Positions 43,744-56,323 of a stretch of 64,000 bases of DNA are shown piece by piece. Below the pieces are notes generated by a model. The model was not told the DNA's origin. It did not search any database and worked only from the letters and a program-made list of their open reading frames with translations. The stretch is from Trichobilharzia szidati (lineage: Eukaryota; Platyhelminthes; Trematoda; Strigeidida; Schistosomatidae): positions 23,195,710-23,259,709 of the forward strand of contig OX235271.1 of assembly GCA_944472155.2 (NCBI GenBank), written 5' to 3'. A program made the position numbers and the translations under genes. Positions within the stretch are counted from its first letter, which is position 1. The number at the start of each line of letters is the position of its first letter.

Positions 43744-44297
43744 TTAATCTAGTTAGTAATGAGCCCGATTTAGACTTTTGACAAACCACAATATCATCTA
43801 ACTGCAATATCTAGGTAGCAGGTGCGGTGAGGGGGCGGGACATTCAAACCCGTGGTCGATTTAATGTTTTCTTATATGAAAGTCTTATTTATTCATTTCC
43901 GATATTATGACATTCATAGGCAGCTTTAGTAGGTGGAATTCAAAGGTTTACTAAGTAAACTTGTATGTTGTCTAGAATACTCAAGATTTCTAACTGCCTG
44001 TTATGTTTTATTTATCTTCACCTTGTTAAAACTAAGTTCGTAATTAGATTATTGTGTGATTCAGTTGTGTTTATTTGTTTTATTGTTGCAAATTATTTCA
44101 GTTGTTGGCAGAAGATATTCGCAAAGAACGTAATCAACTTATGCAGTGTATACGGTATATTGTGAACGAAAATTTTTTCCAAGAATAATCATCAGCCCGT
44201 GATATTAAACCCTGATGTGAATGGGGGAAAAATACAAAAATATTGTGTATATATGCTCTGTTGAATCACATTTGTATATTTTAAAAAGAATATATTG
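43744..44297. other. Mirror of 17,611-18,164, no gene
   Basis: A-rich 3' region of the piggyBac-like exon, on the opposite strand. No other features. Confidence 0.45.
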
Positions 44298-44752
44298 TTA
44301 ATTATTTACATTCACTTTTGCAATAAATCCCCTGTCGATTATTGCTCTTGGTTTATTACGGAGTGCCGGTAAATGAACATTGTGCCACCATCGAAAACAT
44401 TGTGCTGAACAAAGCCGAGGAAATTCTGGGCACGCTGCACAAACCATCCTGATTACCGTTTCAGTTTGCACGTGATTTCTTAGTTTACAGGCAACACAAT
44501 CCGTGTTTTCATTGGTGAAAGGTATAGGAATACCATCAAGAAGCATAACTTCACAAAGGGATTCTATAGATCTCAATTTGTGTTTCTGACTTAATGGTTT
44601 CCATGCTTCCTCTGAGGTGGAAGTACTTGGTGTAAGCGTTTCACATATACTACTCGTCTGACTGTTAGTAGGTACTGTATTATTGACTACATGGTTTGAC
44701 AGTTCACACAAATGCTGATTGTCATTTATTGCCTCCCCATTTTCAATATTTT
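44298..44752 (-). CDS. piggyBac-like C-terminal cysteine-rich exon (right copy)
   Basis: Mirror of 17,156-17,610. The open part is the same length (137 codons from the first start-like codon) with no amino-acid change from the left. All Cys and His positions of the cysteine-rich domain are kept. Confidence 0.5.
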
Positions 44753-46107
44753 CTAAAAATGTGATAAATATAAAATGAAATTCAATTAAGTTAAAATTTC
44801 TTCACATCAACAAGTTCACATTTAATTCACCCTTTCAAGTTTTAATTATGTAATGTCACGCTCACTGATTGCAAGTCACCAGGTCTAAAACAACTATGTT
44901 CATCTGAAGCCTGATAGCGAATTCTTTTTGTCAAGAATTACTAAACCACAATGCCAAAGTATTCCCGCGACTAAAACTAAACATTCAGTGGACTCAGTTT
45001 TCACCAACCAGCTAGTGACTGCTCTACATGAGGACATTCGTGTGACCGTAGTAGAAAATAAGGCACTTAGTTTTATTGTGTAACGAGATGTCGCGGAAGA
45101 ACGTTTTCCTGCACAAATGATAAATATCTATAGAAACTAACTAGTGAGAAATTATGACAATATGCTATTTAGATCTAAATACTATCACCGTCGCAAGGAT
45201 ATGAGATAATCATAACGAAAGCATGAAGCTGTTCTGCATTTCTAAATGGTTAGCCAATACACGCTAGGACAGTAACTAAAGCTCAACACAGAAAACTATC
45301 TCTGATACTTCATATTTCTCTTTAGCATATATGTATTACCGTTTGCAGAAGCGCTTTAAAACTTCATATATTTACTTGCTTAATTTCTTAAAAGTACAAA
45401 GAAGCTAGTGAGTTTCGCGATGTTTACTAACCAAAGTACACGGACTGATATTACAGAAATAACAGAATGGAACTGTTCCAGAGAGTGGAAGCGCAAGCTA
45501 TCCATTTGCTGAATTAAGTCATAAACATAAGAGGAGTCACTGTCGATACAGGTAAACATTATCTTGGAACTCAGTTACAATTTAATTTTATGCTTTCTTA
45601 GACACAAAAACTGTAAGCATATTCCCAGCGTTCTTCTGGTCTGAAATAAGTTTCTGTTTTATGAGACGGAATCTCATTTTATTCGTTGGAGATCGCTGAT
45701 TGACTTGCACAAACTCAATTATCAAAAACAAATAAATATGCACATACAAGGATACTCTATGTTGCAAGTGAGCCATATTCCAAAGGAAAACTGCATGTAG
45801 CAAAGTTAAATTCTTAACAGGTTAAATCCCTTGATCCTGATATTATTTAATATATTCGCCAGTTTTTCTGATAAGAACACCTATAGCACTAAATGCACAC
45901 TATCACTAACACACTGTTCGAGTTTTCGTAGGTGAACTTTACGAAAAAAGTGAGACAGTTTTAGTTGCCACCCTCCAAATGAAACAAAAAAGAAAAAGGA
46001 CCTATGGTGATGGGAAACTTGCAGAAGAATAAATAATTGCATGAGAAATAATAAAAATTTAATGAATGAGACATTACAAACAGCGAATGCAACTACGCAT
46101 TTAACAT
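44753..46107. other. Mirror of 15,801-17,155, no gene
   Basis: No coding or repeat features beyond those noted on the left. Confidence 0.5.
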
Positions 46108-47148
46108 TAAAACTGGGCCATGTCACCAAAACTCTCAAACCGTTGCTCCTTTGCACCTCCAGGAATACAGCCAGACAGTCTATATCTCCTTACGTGACTC
46201 AAACCACTAGTCAAAGGCTTCAAGCATTGATGTCAGGTTTCGACTGCACCACAAATAACCCTCTTCCAATCTAATCTTATGTCGACTAACATTGCTCGAC
46301 AGGGAAGATGACGGCCTCGAATGTGTAACACGTGTCCCAGTTATCTCAATCGATGCAGCTTCACAACTTTAGCAGTTGACTTGTCCCTCTCATCTAACTT
46401 TCTACACCCAACCTCAATATAAGTCATAATATTATGCCATTTTACACGGGAGACAGGACGCAAACAATCATGACTACGCACAGATGATCCTTTCATATCC
46501 TCTTCTTTTTACGGTTCTGTCCTACAGTCATGAAGAGAGAAAAAGCGAACTGTTGAACAGTACATACTTTTTGTCGATAGCCAGACATCACGTCTACACC
46601 AGGGATAACTTCATTTCACAAATGTACACAAGCCCTCCATATCCATGCTGAGATTTCGTCAGCAATCACTACATTAATGATGATGCAACTTCTCGAGTAA
46701 ATCTAGTGGTCAACACACCCAACCACTTTACTTCCTATCTTTAAACTATGAGTCGATGCAAAACACTCCTATAGAATCATCTTACATTTCACAGAAGCGA
46801 ATCGTATGCCAAACGTACTAAGATTTCTGCTCAACGTGTGCAGAAGACTCCGCATATCGTCATCAGATTTACCTACAAGGACAGTACCATTTGCATACTA
46901 TAAAGATATGAGACTGCTCCTTGCCACAGGTCGCTAAAATCAATCACGGTTACACTTATCAATACATGTACGATGAAATTAAACAAAAACGGAGACACTG
47001 GGCGTTCCTGACGGACATCACTGGTCGTCAGATGACAACTCTTCGTATGCTCTTGCACGGCTGTGATTCCCACCCAGTAGAATGCCTTCGTTAGTGTAGT
47101 GTTCTTTCTGAGCACTTCCTTCACCAACAGACATTGTCACAGCACCTT
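46108..47148 (-). pseudogene. Non-LTR RT middle/C-terminal remnant (right mirror)
   Basis: Mirror of 14,760-15,800. One change is visible (NTTLTKAFYW here, NTTLMKAFYW on the left). Confidence 0.65.
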
Positions 47149-47572
47149 TCAGTCAACAGAATAGAATATCGTCTTCATGTCAAGAAGTGGAAAGTGTTGG
47201 ACGCCAGCAAGTGTCTATGTTCCAGAATTTATCGAAGGCTGAAGATAAGACAAATACTTCTCCTGAGCAACTCCCAGTCTACGCGGGATTCGCGGACCTA
47301 GAATTTTAGATATTGTTAGTCAAGCCAATTTCCACAACCCATCCACCTCCCAACCTCGATTGTCACTGGGATAATCAAGAATTTACACCAGCCTACCGAA
47401 ACCGACTAACTAACTGAGTTTCAACATAGAACTTTGCACAGAAGTGCACCAGTTCAAGTTGCACACTCCATGCAGCATAAAAAGGTAGGGAAAAGAGAGA
47501 GAATAGATTCAAAAGAACCACAACGAGTAGAAATGTGCGGGAGAAAGAATAGTAACATGGAAAAATATGACA

Positions 47573-47789
47573 GTTCAGTGGATGTGGGAGATAACAAATG
47601 GTGAATACATCAGCGCCATTAAGAGCTATTTTGAGCCATATCATCAACAGTCTCCAGTCATTGGTTCTTAGCATCATGATGATCCTAACCAGTCTAACGG
47701 GACTCTCTCGGATTCCCACACACTGCTTAATATCTTAGTTAACCCGGTGCATACTTCATCAGCATCTTTAAACACCTCTGGAGTCATAT
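47573..47789 (-). pseudogene. Core-deleted non-LTR RT (right mirror)
   Basis: Mirror of 14,119-14,335, with the same junction between the pre-RT segment and the C-terminal tail. Confidence 0.55.
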
Positions 47790-47797
47790 CAGGTTTC

Positions 47798-48347
47798 GCA
47801 TTTCAGACTAGAAATCAATGTATGAATCTGCTCCACAGCATGTTCAAAGTAATGAGAACATGCAATCAATCAAATATCCGTAACTATATCATCTATTCTC
47901 ATATCTATTTCCCAGTAAATATATATATATATGTATATATACGGATGCAAAACTTCAGTGACTCTAAAAGTTAAGTGACTGTCGAATGACTAAAAACTCA
48001 CGATTACTGAGAAATTTCGATTTATTTCACAGTAACATTCGGTAATTTTAATGCGGAATAACATCATTTAGTATGAATAACTGAAAGCTTAGCGGTGTAA
48101 CAATAACAACAATCTAAGTCTAAAGAGAACTTCGCTATCTGAATAAGATATGATGATAATTATTCCCAATAATTATTGTACCAGTATACTTCCACCTGCT
48201 TAATGATACAGGACTGCATAAACGACTTCATGATTTGTGAGTAGCTACAAACATCTAGAAATTCGGACAAGAGATGAAAATTATTATTTTTGATAATAGC
48301 CATAATGCTGAATGCCAAGTAATCCACAACGGGAAACTCACGGAACA
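47798..48347. other. Mirror of about 13,561-14,110, no gene
   Basis: Short TATA microsatellite at 47,918-47,942; no other feature. Confidence 0.45.
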
Positions 48348-49218
48348 CTTCGAAATGAAAACGGGAGTAAGATAAAGCTGTCTACTATATCCACTGATTT
48401 TCCTGATTGCGGTAGACTAGATAATGTGACAGACGACGGGCAACGAGGAAACAGGCACAAAATTGACCCACACAAAAAACACTTCGAGGATCTGAATTCC
48501 ACCGATGACATATATATGTCTGATTTCTCACAAACTGGAGGATATGCAAGTGAAAAGCAACAAGTTGGCAGAAGAAGCATCAAAGATAGGACTTACTTCA
48601 GATGAACATAGAGAAAACAGCTGTGGTAATGAAGATTCCTGGCCAACAGCAACAGCTACAACAACCAGCCAGCATAAATGGGAGGAATCTGAAAGAAGCA
48701 ACATCCTTCAGCTACCTACCGACCTACCTGGGAAGCATCGTCGTTTCAACTACAGGCGGACGGAACTGATGAGCACATCAAAGCGAGGATCATCGAGAAA
48801 GCAAGGCAAGCTTTCGTTACTCTCAAGTCTGTGTGGAGATCAACAGCTCTCAGTATGAAAAATAACATCAGCATTTTCAACTCCAATGTGCAGTCAGTGC
48901 TACTCACTATATGAATCAGAGACTTGGCACAGCGCTGCGTCACAAAGGGCACTTCAAACGAACTACACACCTTCATCAAAACCTGTCTTCGCTCAAGATC
49001 AGATGGCCGGCCAGAAAAGATTTCTGGCAACGAACCAACCCAGCAGGAACCAATTGTGCAACAAATATGCAGGAAGAAATGGAGGTGGATTAGCCATACT
49101 CTGAGAAAACAAACCATCAAGTGAGTGACATCACACACCAGGCCATCACTCGAGTGGAACCCGAATGGGAAGCGGCGAGTTGGTCGCCAGTGCGATGGTG
49201 ACATGAAGGACGCCATGC
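48348..49218 (+). pseudogene. RTE-like RT C-terminal fragment (right mirror)
   Basis: Mirror of 12,690-13,560. More differences from the left than elsewhere: PDCGRL for PECGRL, LSV for HSA at a frame end, RCVTKG for RRVTKG, FLATNQ for FLAMNQ, and WHSA for WRSV. The clustering suggests uneven homogenisation of the arms. Confidence 0.75.
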
Positions 49219-49341
49219 GAAGAGGAGATGAAGTAATGATAATATTAAGTGTAAAGTTGTCGGGAGAGTAAGACGGAAGAGAGAATGTAAAGATGTAAAA
49301 CGATGAACTTAGTTATCTACCCCTGAATGATGTATGGGATT

Positions 49342-49889
49342 TTAAGGGGATAGGCCATTTAGACGCAGTCCTTGTGTCTCTGAATGATTGTCCAGCCTTC
49401 GGTTAAAGGCGTCCACAGACGGTGCCATAGCTACATCTGCCGGTAAGGAATTCCAGGGACGGCCAACCCACAGTGAAAAGAAGTGGGAGCACACCCGGGT
49501 CCTTGCCCTCTGGTGAGCTATCCTTCTGGGGTTTCCACGAGGGGGCCTATACCGACTCAATAGCAGAACACCTTTGTTTGGGTGATTCTGGTCATTTGTT
49601 ATTTCGTAGGCAGTAATTAAATCCCCCTAAGACGACGGTAGCTAAGTGTGAATAGGCCTAATTTCTTTAGCCTTTCATCATATGGTTTGTTTCGGAGACC
49701 AACCACTCCTTTTGCTGCCCGTCTTTGGACTCTTTCCAAGAAGTTAGCGTCTCTTCTAAGCAGTGGGGGTGCAATAATATTATGCAATTCAAGGTGTGGT
49801 CCGACGTATGTTTTGTACAACCTTAGAAAGAGCTCAGGAGTGATTGCACCTAACTGTCTACTATCGTTCACCAGTAAAATGTGACTCAC
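49342..49889 (-). pseudogene. CR1-clade ORF2 C-terminus (right mirror)
   Basis: Mirror of 12,019-12,566, with the same frameshift between LSYRRLRG and the following SRYRPPRGN part. Confidence 0.85.
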
Positions 49890-50148
49890 ATCTCGGAATG
49901 CACGTAAAAAATCAGAAACACCTGTATTTTACACACTAAGATTTTGAAACTTACCCAAAAGAACCTAGTGACGGATGAGGTGAGTGGTGTTGGCAATCCG
50001 TTGTAATATTAGAATTAAGCGTGTTGAGGGGTGAACCAATAAAGAATGCCTCCTCTTCAAACATCAGTTGGCTAATTTCATGAGGATTTTCCAACCTATT
50101 CATTATTTTTTTTCCCAACTTTGGCATGGACTAGCCAACAGGGAAACA

Positions 50149-50267
50149 CAATCGGTGTTATGGCTCAACCTAACCAGTCTAGCGGTACTTTCCCGGATTC
50201 CCAGACATTCTTTAATATCTTAGTTAGCTCAGTGCATAATTCATCATCATCCTCAAACACCTCTGGA
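50149..50267 (-). pseudogene. Non-LTR RT N-terminal fragment (right mirror)
   Basis: Mirror of 11,642-11,760, same PEVFEDDDE region. Confidence 0.65.
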
Positions 50268-50268
50268 G

Positions 50269-51309
50269 TTATGTTACCAAGTTTTGCTGCTTTTTTGTGT
50301 TGCAGATTAGGATCACCTGTAACCTGTTGCATTTGGAAGACCAACGTCTAAAACCAACATAGCTGGCCAGATTTAGCGTGGCCGTAATCCAGTCAAATTA
50401 CTTTATGATGTTCCCCTTCCCCAGCAATATTATCTTTTCATTATTATATCCACTTAGTTTATGTATATCTTCCTTCCCACATATATCTCACTATTAATTA
50501 GTATTTACTGATTGCTGTGTAAAATGAACGTCTTTCTGATCTTTCCCAAGTTATCACTTCTAAATTTTTCCTTGGTCAGCATTATCAGTGCATTTCCAGC
50601 AATGTACTGCATACTTCACAGTGGTCAAACCTTAATGAAACCCCGAATCATTGTCATGATATATCAAGATGATACGGAAGTAGGCAGTACTTTGGATTAA
50701 GAATGTAATTTCACTTATTCTAATTCTTACACAGCACATGTAACGGCAGAGACGTGGTAGCGATCTTCAGTCTTACGGGTATGACAGTTAGACGATCAGT
50801 CACTATAAATACTCCTGAAAAAAATATTTGAATACTAGAAGACAGTTAAAGAATACACTCGGGGCGAACCCACCAATGACCTTGGGTCTGCCAATTATGC
50901 TAAAAATGCTAATTCGGTTCTTTAATTCAGCCATTACGTAACCTACTCTTACCTAACTCTACTGCGGCCTTAACGTAAACCTAGCCTGGCTTTAAAATAG
51001 GAAGACCAGCTGCTTTTACTGCATTTAGTACTTCTCTTATGAGAATACTGTTATTCAACTGACTCCGCTGCCTGGTTTAGATTAAGATTTCCAAGGCCAT
51101 TCTCGCGTTCATTCCTCAGGGTGTCTATTCTCTACCTTCGCTAACATAATCACATGACAGCGGTTGAAAGATTTGAGGATCATAACTTACTCTAATTCTA
51201 ATATAATCCCCTACGTTGATGAAGTACCGAACTGATATGTTCAGTTACCTAGTCAACAGTTGGCTACTTTGAGGACGAAGAAGTCAATGTAACCTAAGCG
51301 CATTACACC
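50269..51309. other. Mirror of 10,600-11,640, no gene
   Basis: No feature seen. Confidence 0.45.
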
Positions 51310-51362
51310 CAGTTAACTGATTTTTTTTATTCTAATGAAACAATAAATACTGTCCACCTGTC

Positions 51363-51936
51363 CTACTTGCTTTCCAAATGATTTGCCGTCTTTAAGTCAT
51401 GCTTACAAATCTTAAGTTCGTTTCCGAAAATGTTATACCTACCACTGCCTATAACTTCACTGTTTTGACTTTCATCGTAATGGTTATGTCGCGCATCCAT
51501 ATCTGTCTCCATACTCTGCGAGACTTCTTTATCTATTTCCATAACACCTGCTGGATATGTGTCTGAAAATAAATTACTGAGCAGCCCCAAGAAACATATT
51601 ACCTTCTTTCTTTATATTCATAAAGGCTTCCAAATTTTTAAGATGTCTTTCTTGTTTGCGCATTAAATCAATAACACGTTGTTGCAACTCGGATGTCATT
51701 TTGAATGCCAGCTGCAAGTTAGCTAAATCCATTTCACCTGCCAAGATGTGTGCATTCTGTATCTAAGACAAAATTATACAATTCAGCTCTATACTTACCG
51801 CAGCAGCGTATAATTTTAGTTTCAGGTCTACTGAACAATATTCCATAGTCAATTCCAGCTGCGCGCTATAAATTTTGATACGGTTGTTCCGCTCTCACTG
51901 ACCTTGAATTCCTCCAATGCTTTCAGAGGCTCAAAT
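51363..51936 (-). CDS. Gene C (right copy), micro-intron gene 3' end
   Basis: Mirror of 9,974-10,546. Exons lie at 51,363-51,562, 51,603-51,762, 51,799-51,858 and from about 51,904 upward. The micro-introns, phases and stop are the same. Intron sequence is as conserved as exon sequence, consistent with recent duplication rather than selection alone. Polyadenylation-like TTTATT lies at 51,326-51,331. Confidence 0.5.
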
Positions 51937-52128
51937 CATCGACTGAACTTGTCTTGATGTACAGTGATCCCAAATGTTGCATTTCACCTCATTTTTTTTC
52001 TGTTACTGCCAAAATTAGTTATTTGGTTTTTTTCGAAAGCTTTAACCGCCAGGTCAGTTCATTCATTTCATTGTAATTGTTCATACGTTGCATTCATGCG
52101 TCGTTTCTGTGTTTTCAATGTTTTTCAG

Positions 52129-52419
52129 CTGTTTGTGAAATAGTACTGTGTAGAAGTTTTTTAAATTATGCACATGAACCTGTTTGGGTGGCAGAAGCTG
52201 TTGTTTCCAGTTCATTTGTTGGTTGCCGTTATAACCAATGGTCCAATTGGTTACTTAATATGTAGAATTCTCAAAAAAAACTATATCTTTCACATTCTAG
52301 TTTGCAGCATGCAGCAATCTACGAGTCACTCTAGTGAAAAGATCACGATCAGAGTTGACAGTAGCAAGGTTTTCGGAAAGCATGTTAAACCTGGAGTGCG
52401 TCGGTGGCACAGCGGTTAG
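52129..52419 (+). CDS. Gene fragment B (right copy), stop supplied by SINE
   Basis: Mirror of 9,491-9,781. Exons 52,129-52,261 and 52,308-52,419 with a 46-bp intron. The SINE (from 52,395) provides the last codons and the TAG stop, so insertion of the SINE truncated or ended this frame before the arms duplicated. Confidence 0.35.
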
Positions 52420-52601
52420 GACTCTCGCCGACCATGCACATGGTCCGAGGTTCGATCCCCCACCGACGCACACCTGATATCTATGGTCGGCCTACTAAAT
52501 TTGGGCTACCGATATCACATGCTGAAAATTTCATACTTGTACCAAAAGGAGCACTGTGTGGAATCAAGCTATAATAAAATGTAAAATAAATAAATAAATT
52601 T
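52395..52601 (+). repeat. tRNA-derived SINE (right mirror)
   Basis: Mirror of 9,309-9,515: A box GGTGGCACAGCGG, B box GAGGTTCGATCCC, and an (AAAT)n tail at 52,584-52,601. Confidence 0.8.
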
Positions 52602-55600
52602 AGAACCTGGGTTGAAGTTGAAAAAGCTCTGGAGCTTTTCTAGAAGATGAGTATTCCATCAGCGCGTCTATTATCAGTTAAAAACACCTGATATATTGTG
52701 AGAAGATCTAATTTAAACAAGGATGAGCCACATGTGAATTATGAATATGTGGTGCTTGTATGTATTTTTGAAAACAACAGGAAGTCGGAAGGCAATCACA
52801 TTCGTCTCAAAGGATAAGTGTTTCCTATGGTTGTTAATGCCTAATGTACCAGACCCAAACACATGAACTAGAATTGTTTGTAGTAAAGCAACTGTTACCA
52901 GCCATTCAGTATGTCGCAAAATGATTTTAAAAGTACATAGCATACGATGATCTCGTGAGTGTACGTGTTATCCCAAATAAAGGTAAGACTTTAATTTCAA
53001 GGAATAACGATTCGGATTGTGGCTTGCAATCGGTTGTTTTTTCGAAGCTAAGACAAGCTGAGAAGCTGATTATTACTCGGGGAGAGGACACTAGCTGAAT
53101 TCAAGTTGCTTGTTTCAGTTCGAATTATCGAATTCCTACTTTTTGGATGTTTGTAATTTCTCCGTGGCTATAAATATTTATGTCCATGATTTTTTAGAAA
53201 ACTTTAAATGAATTTTCCTTGAACCAATGGTCCTCTTTTTCTTGGCGAAATATTTGCTGGCACGTTGGATGAATATATAGCAGAGTAGGATGTTCTGTAG
53301 CTGACAACTATAGTCGTTATGTTTCGGATAAATATAACGCGTCTAACTATTATTATCCCAAGGGTGCATTATATCTGGAAGTCAGAAGCATACAGTCCTC
53401 AGTAGATTTATTTTTACTTTCTAAGTGACGAGGAATAGTGAATCAGTTGAGGCGTTGTGGTGATAGGATAAATGACTCCAAACGCTTTCGTGTAGATTAG
53501 GATATATTCATATTTTTTGACCAGGAGACGATCTTTGTACCCATGCAGTTTTCAGGATGTCAAATCTTACTTCGTCATTCAAAGATAACATTAAGTTGCC
53601 CACTAAGGTAGTAGCTAGAGGAGATTACCTTCAGTGGGAACAACTTTAAGGTAGCTACGTAGCTTTAGGTAGTGTATCATAGAAGTAAGCAGCGTGCGTT
53701 GGTTATATCTAAATATATTTAAAGTTTTATAAGTGGTCAAATCGTAGTTCTTACATACTACCTAGTCTTAAAAATAGTGAATGTACCGTACGAGCGTTTA
53801 CTTTGATTTACACACCTGGCTCATAAACATTATGCCCGATGATACGCTGCGTGATTAGTTCAATGTATCACGCTACTATCACGATTAAAGCAGGATAAAG
53901 TTCTAATTAGATTCATAAAATCGTAAGTAATTTATTATCCATAAAGTAGATATGCAAATACTGCAGTTTTTGATCATAAAAATTATGGATATTAGATCAT
54001 TTCAAATGACTGAATGGCATATTAGAAATAAATAAAAATTGTTTCTCAGCTCATTGTCGAGTAAACAGTCTATTTGATGATATCACTGCATATTAACAGA
54101 TTGATGAAGTAAACATCAACCCTAGGTTACCACATTTACTTGTACTACACACTTGGCGTTTAAGAGTATACAGATTTGCAACTGGCTAGATAAGGCAACT
54201 TTAGCGTATCGAACAGAACAGAATTATTATCCAGCTTGCTAAGTTCTACTTAGTTTTAACAACGTGCTATTGAATAGAAACAGACGAGAAATCCTATGAA
54301 TGACTAAAGTAACATTCTGATAATACCACAGTAAATCTCCATCCCACTAAGTAAGCTTAACATGCATTAATCCAAATTCACATAGCGACGCACTGAAGAA
54401 GTGGAAACTAGCAGTATATTAAACATTTCAATAATTTAAAAAAGAGAATCCTGATGAAGGGTATTAGAGTTAGTTTGACCGATTGACATTTCTACTGATT
54501 TCATATTCGACGACCTCCATTTGCCTAAAAAAATTAAACACATGTAAGGACTAGCGCAACACGAGGTCATGAAAGATAATTTTACATATTAGTATACAAT
54601 ATGAATACACTGATTCTATTAATACTAAATAAAATTCTAATGCAAACAAAGGTGTTTGTTGTATACAGCCGGTTTTCACATTGACGCTGTATGCATAAAC
54701 AGACCCCATATCCTTCCCATTATTAGAGGATTATGCACAAATTTCAAGACAAACCCTAAAATTTCCATAATCCTAGGGCGTTCTCTTATCAAGATTACTT
54801 CTAAATCAACTTCACAGTAAATACGTCTACATCAAAAGAAGTATTGCAAATGTGTAACTTAAAAATTAGTCCGCAATCTCAGTAATGTCTAGCGAACATG
54901 GTTTTGTGAATCCTACAGGAATAACATTCTCAAATTTAGGAATCCATAAGCATAAAATATAATCTGAACATAAAGATCAGCAGACGTAAGTTTATGGGTT
55001 ACTTTACAATGTCTGACGCATACGATGTGGAAATCGGTCATGAAAATTCAGCATAACTAGTTCTGTTAACCAGATGTTTTCTTCAGGATCATCGTACATA
55101 ATTTTATCACTGATTGTTGCACTACCAATTCCACTCTGCTAAATAGACTATAACTTGGTTGCTGCAGTACCAGCTACTTCTCTACTTTATAAACTTTTGA
55201 GAGACACCTAATTTCCTAGTCGTTTGTAACAAATACTTATGCACACTTATGCATGTATGAAGGTGGTACTGCCAAGAATGTCCTCAAGTGTCGATGTATA
55301 TGGTGACCTAATTGGAAGCACTTGTCATGAAAGCTATTAATGTGCAGCATACTGTACCACTGGGATGGGCGCAAAGACATTTCGATGCTGCAACTAAAGT
55401 TATCGCCGCGAATACCTCAAAGCTTAACATCTAAAAAGGAGTGAGTGTGGCACATGTTGGTCAGCAGATATGGTGGTGGTCACAAATGTGAATCGCTCCA
55501 ATCTGTAGGACAGCAATGTGCACTTTCGACAGCTCTGGAGATAAACATGAGTCTAGATCCTTAACAAGAAAAAATGAGGCTTGTACAGATCTTAATTATA

Positions 55601-55850
55601 AAAAGTGTTTTCCCCCTACCATCTACAAGCCTGTTCAGCTTCTTGTCAAGATGCTGCACATTGGGCCCTACAGAAATTCGTGAGTCGTTTTACAGGTCAG
55701 CTTGTCCTACGGGTTCTAATCTTCCCGATCTTTGAACTCACTTCTCACGGTAATCTTTTCAATTAAGCACTATTATACTCTATTTTTATCTTAACTACCT
55801 AGGCCTTTAATGAAGATAAAACTAACTCGTTGTTCGTATTTGTTGCTTGC
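52602..55850. other. Mirror of 6,060-9,308, long stretch without a recognised gene
   Basis: Nothing beyond the left-arm description. One Leu/Val change lies in the small frame at 52,713-52,943, and a 1-bp A-run difference near 53,520. Confidence 0.55.
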
Positions 55851-55853
55851 TTA

Positions 55854-56240
55854 AAGTCGGTTGCTTTCATCAAAAACACGACAACACCAGTGTTTGAACA
55901 AAGCCATAATTTCATCAAAAACGTCGCAGTTTCCAAGCTTAAACCAATATGGTTAGCATTAAACATTGCAAATGTGTTCTATCATTCCAAGGAGTCTCCA
56001 CCACCTTCTTGTATGTATCTTGTAAGTGTACTTTCAGTGATGTATTAACCATAATTGTATTTTACGCCATTTTCCAGTTTCCCAGGGTTTTCTCCTTTTC
56101 CTGAAATAGGTTTTAATCACGTGGCGCCACATCACTCACCAAAATATACGCTGTTCACTGGTGTACCAAAAATGCCAGCACAAAAGGGAAAGAAGTTTCG
56201 GTTGTCGCTCAAATTTGATGGTGAAGTGTTAACAATTTAA
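55854..56240 (+). CDS. Gene A terminal exons (right copy), unrecognised protein
   Basis: Mirror of 5,670-6,056. Exon 1 ends at 56,010 before GTATGT; exon 2 covers 56,086-56,240, ending TTAACAATTTAA. Ser replaces Arg in EQSHNF. The phase is preserved. The right-only segment starts about 80 bp downstream, so the deletion on the left did not touch this gene end. Confidence 0.45.
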
Positions 56241-56323
56241 CATTTATAAAAACATGTTCTCAATGGCTGTAATTCTATACTAGTTTCTTTATTAGATGTA
56301 TCACCGAGTGAAAAAGTATTATT

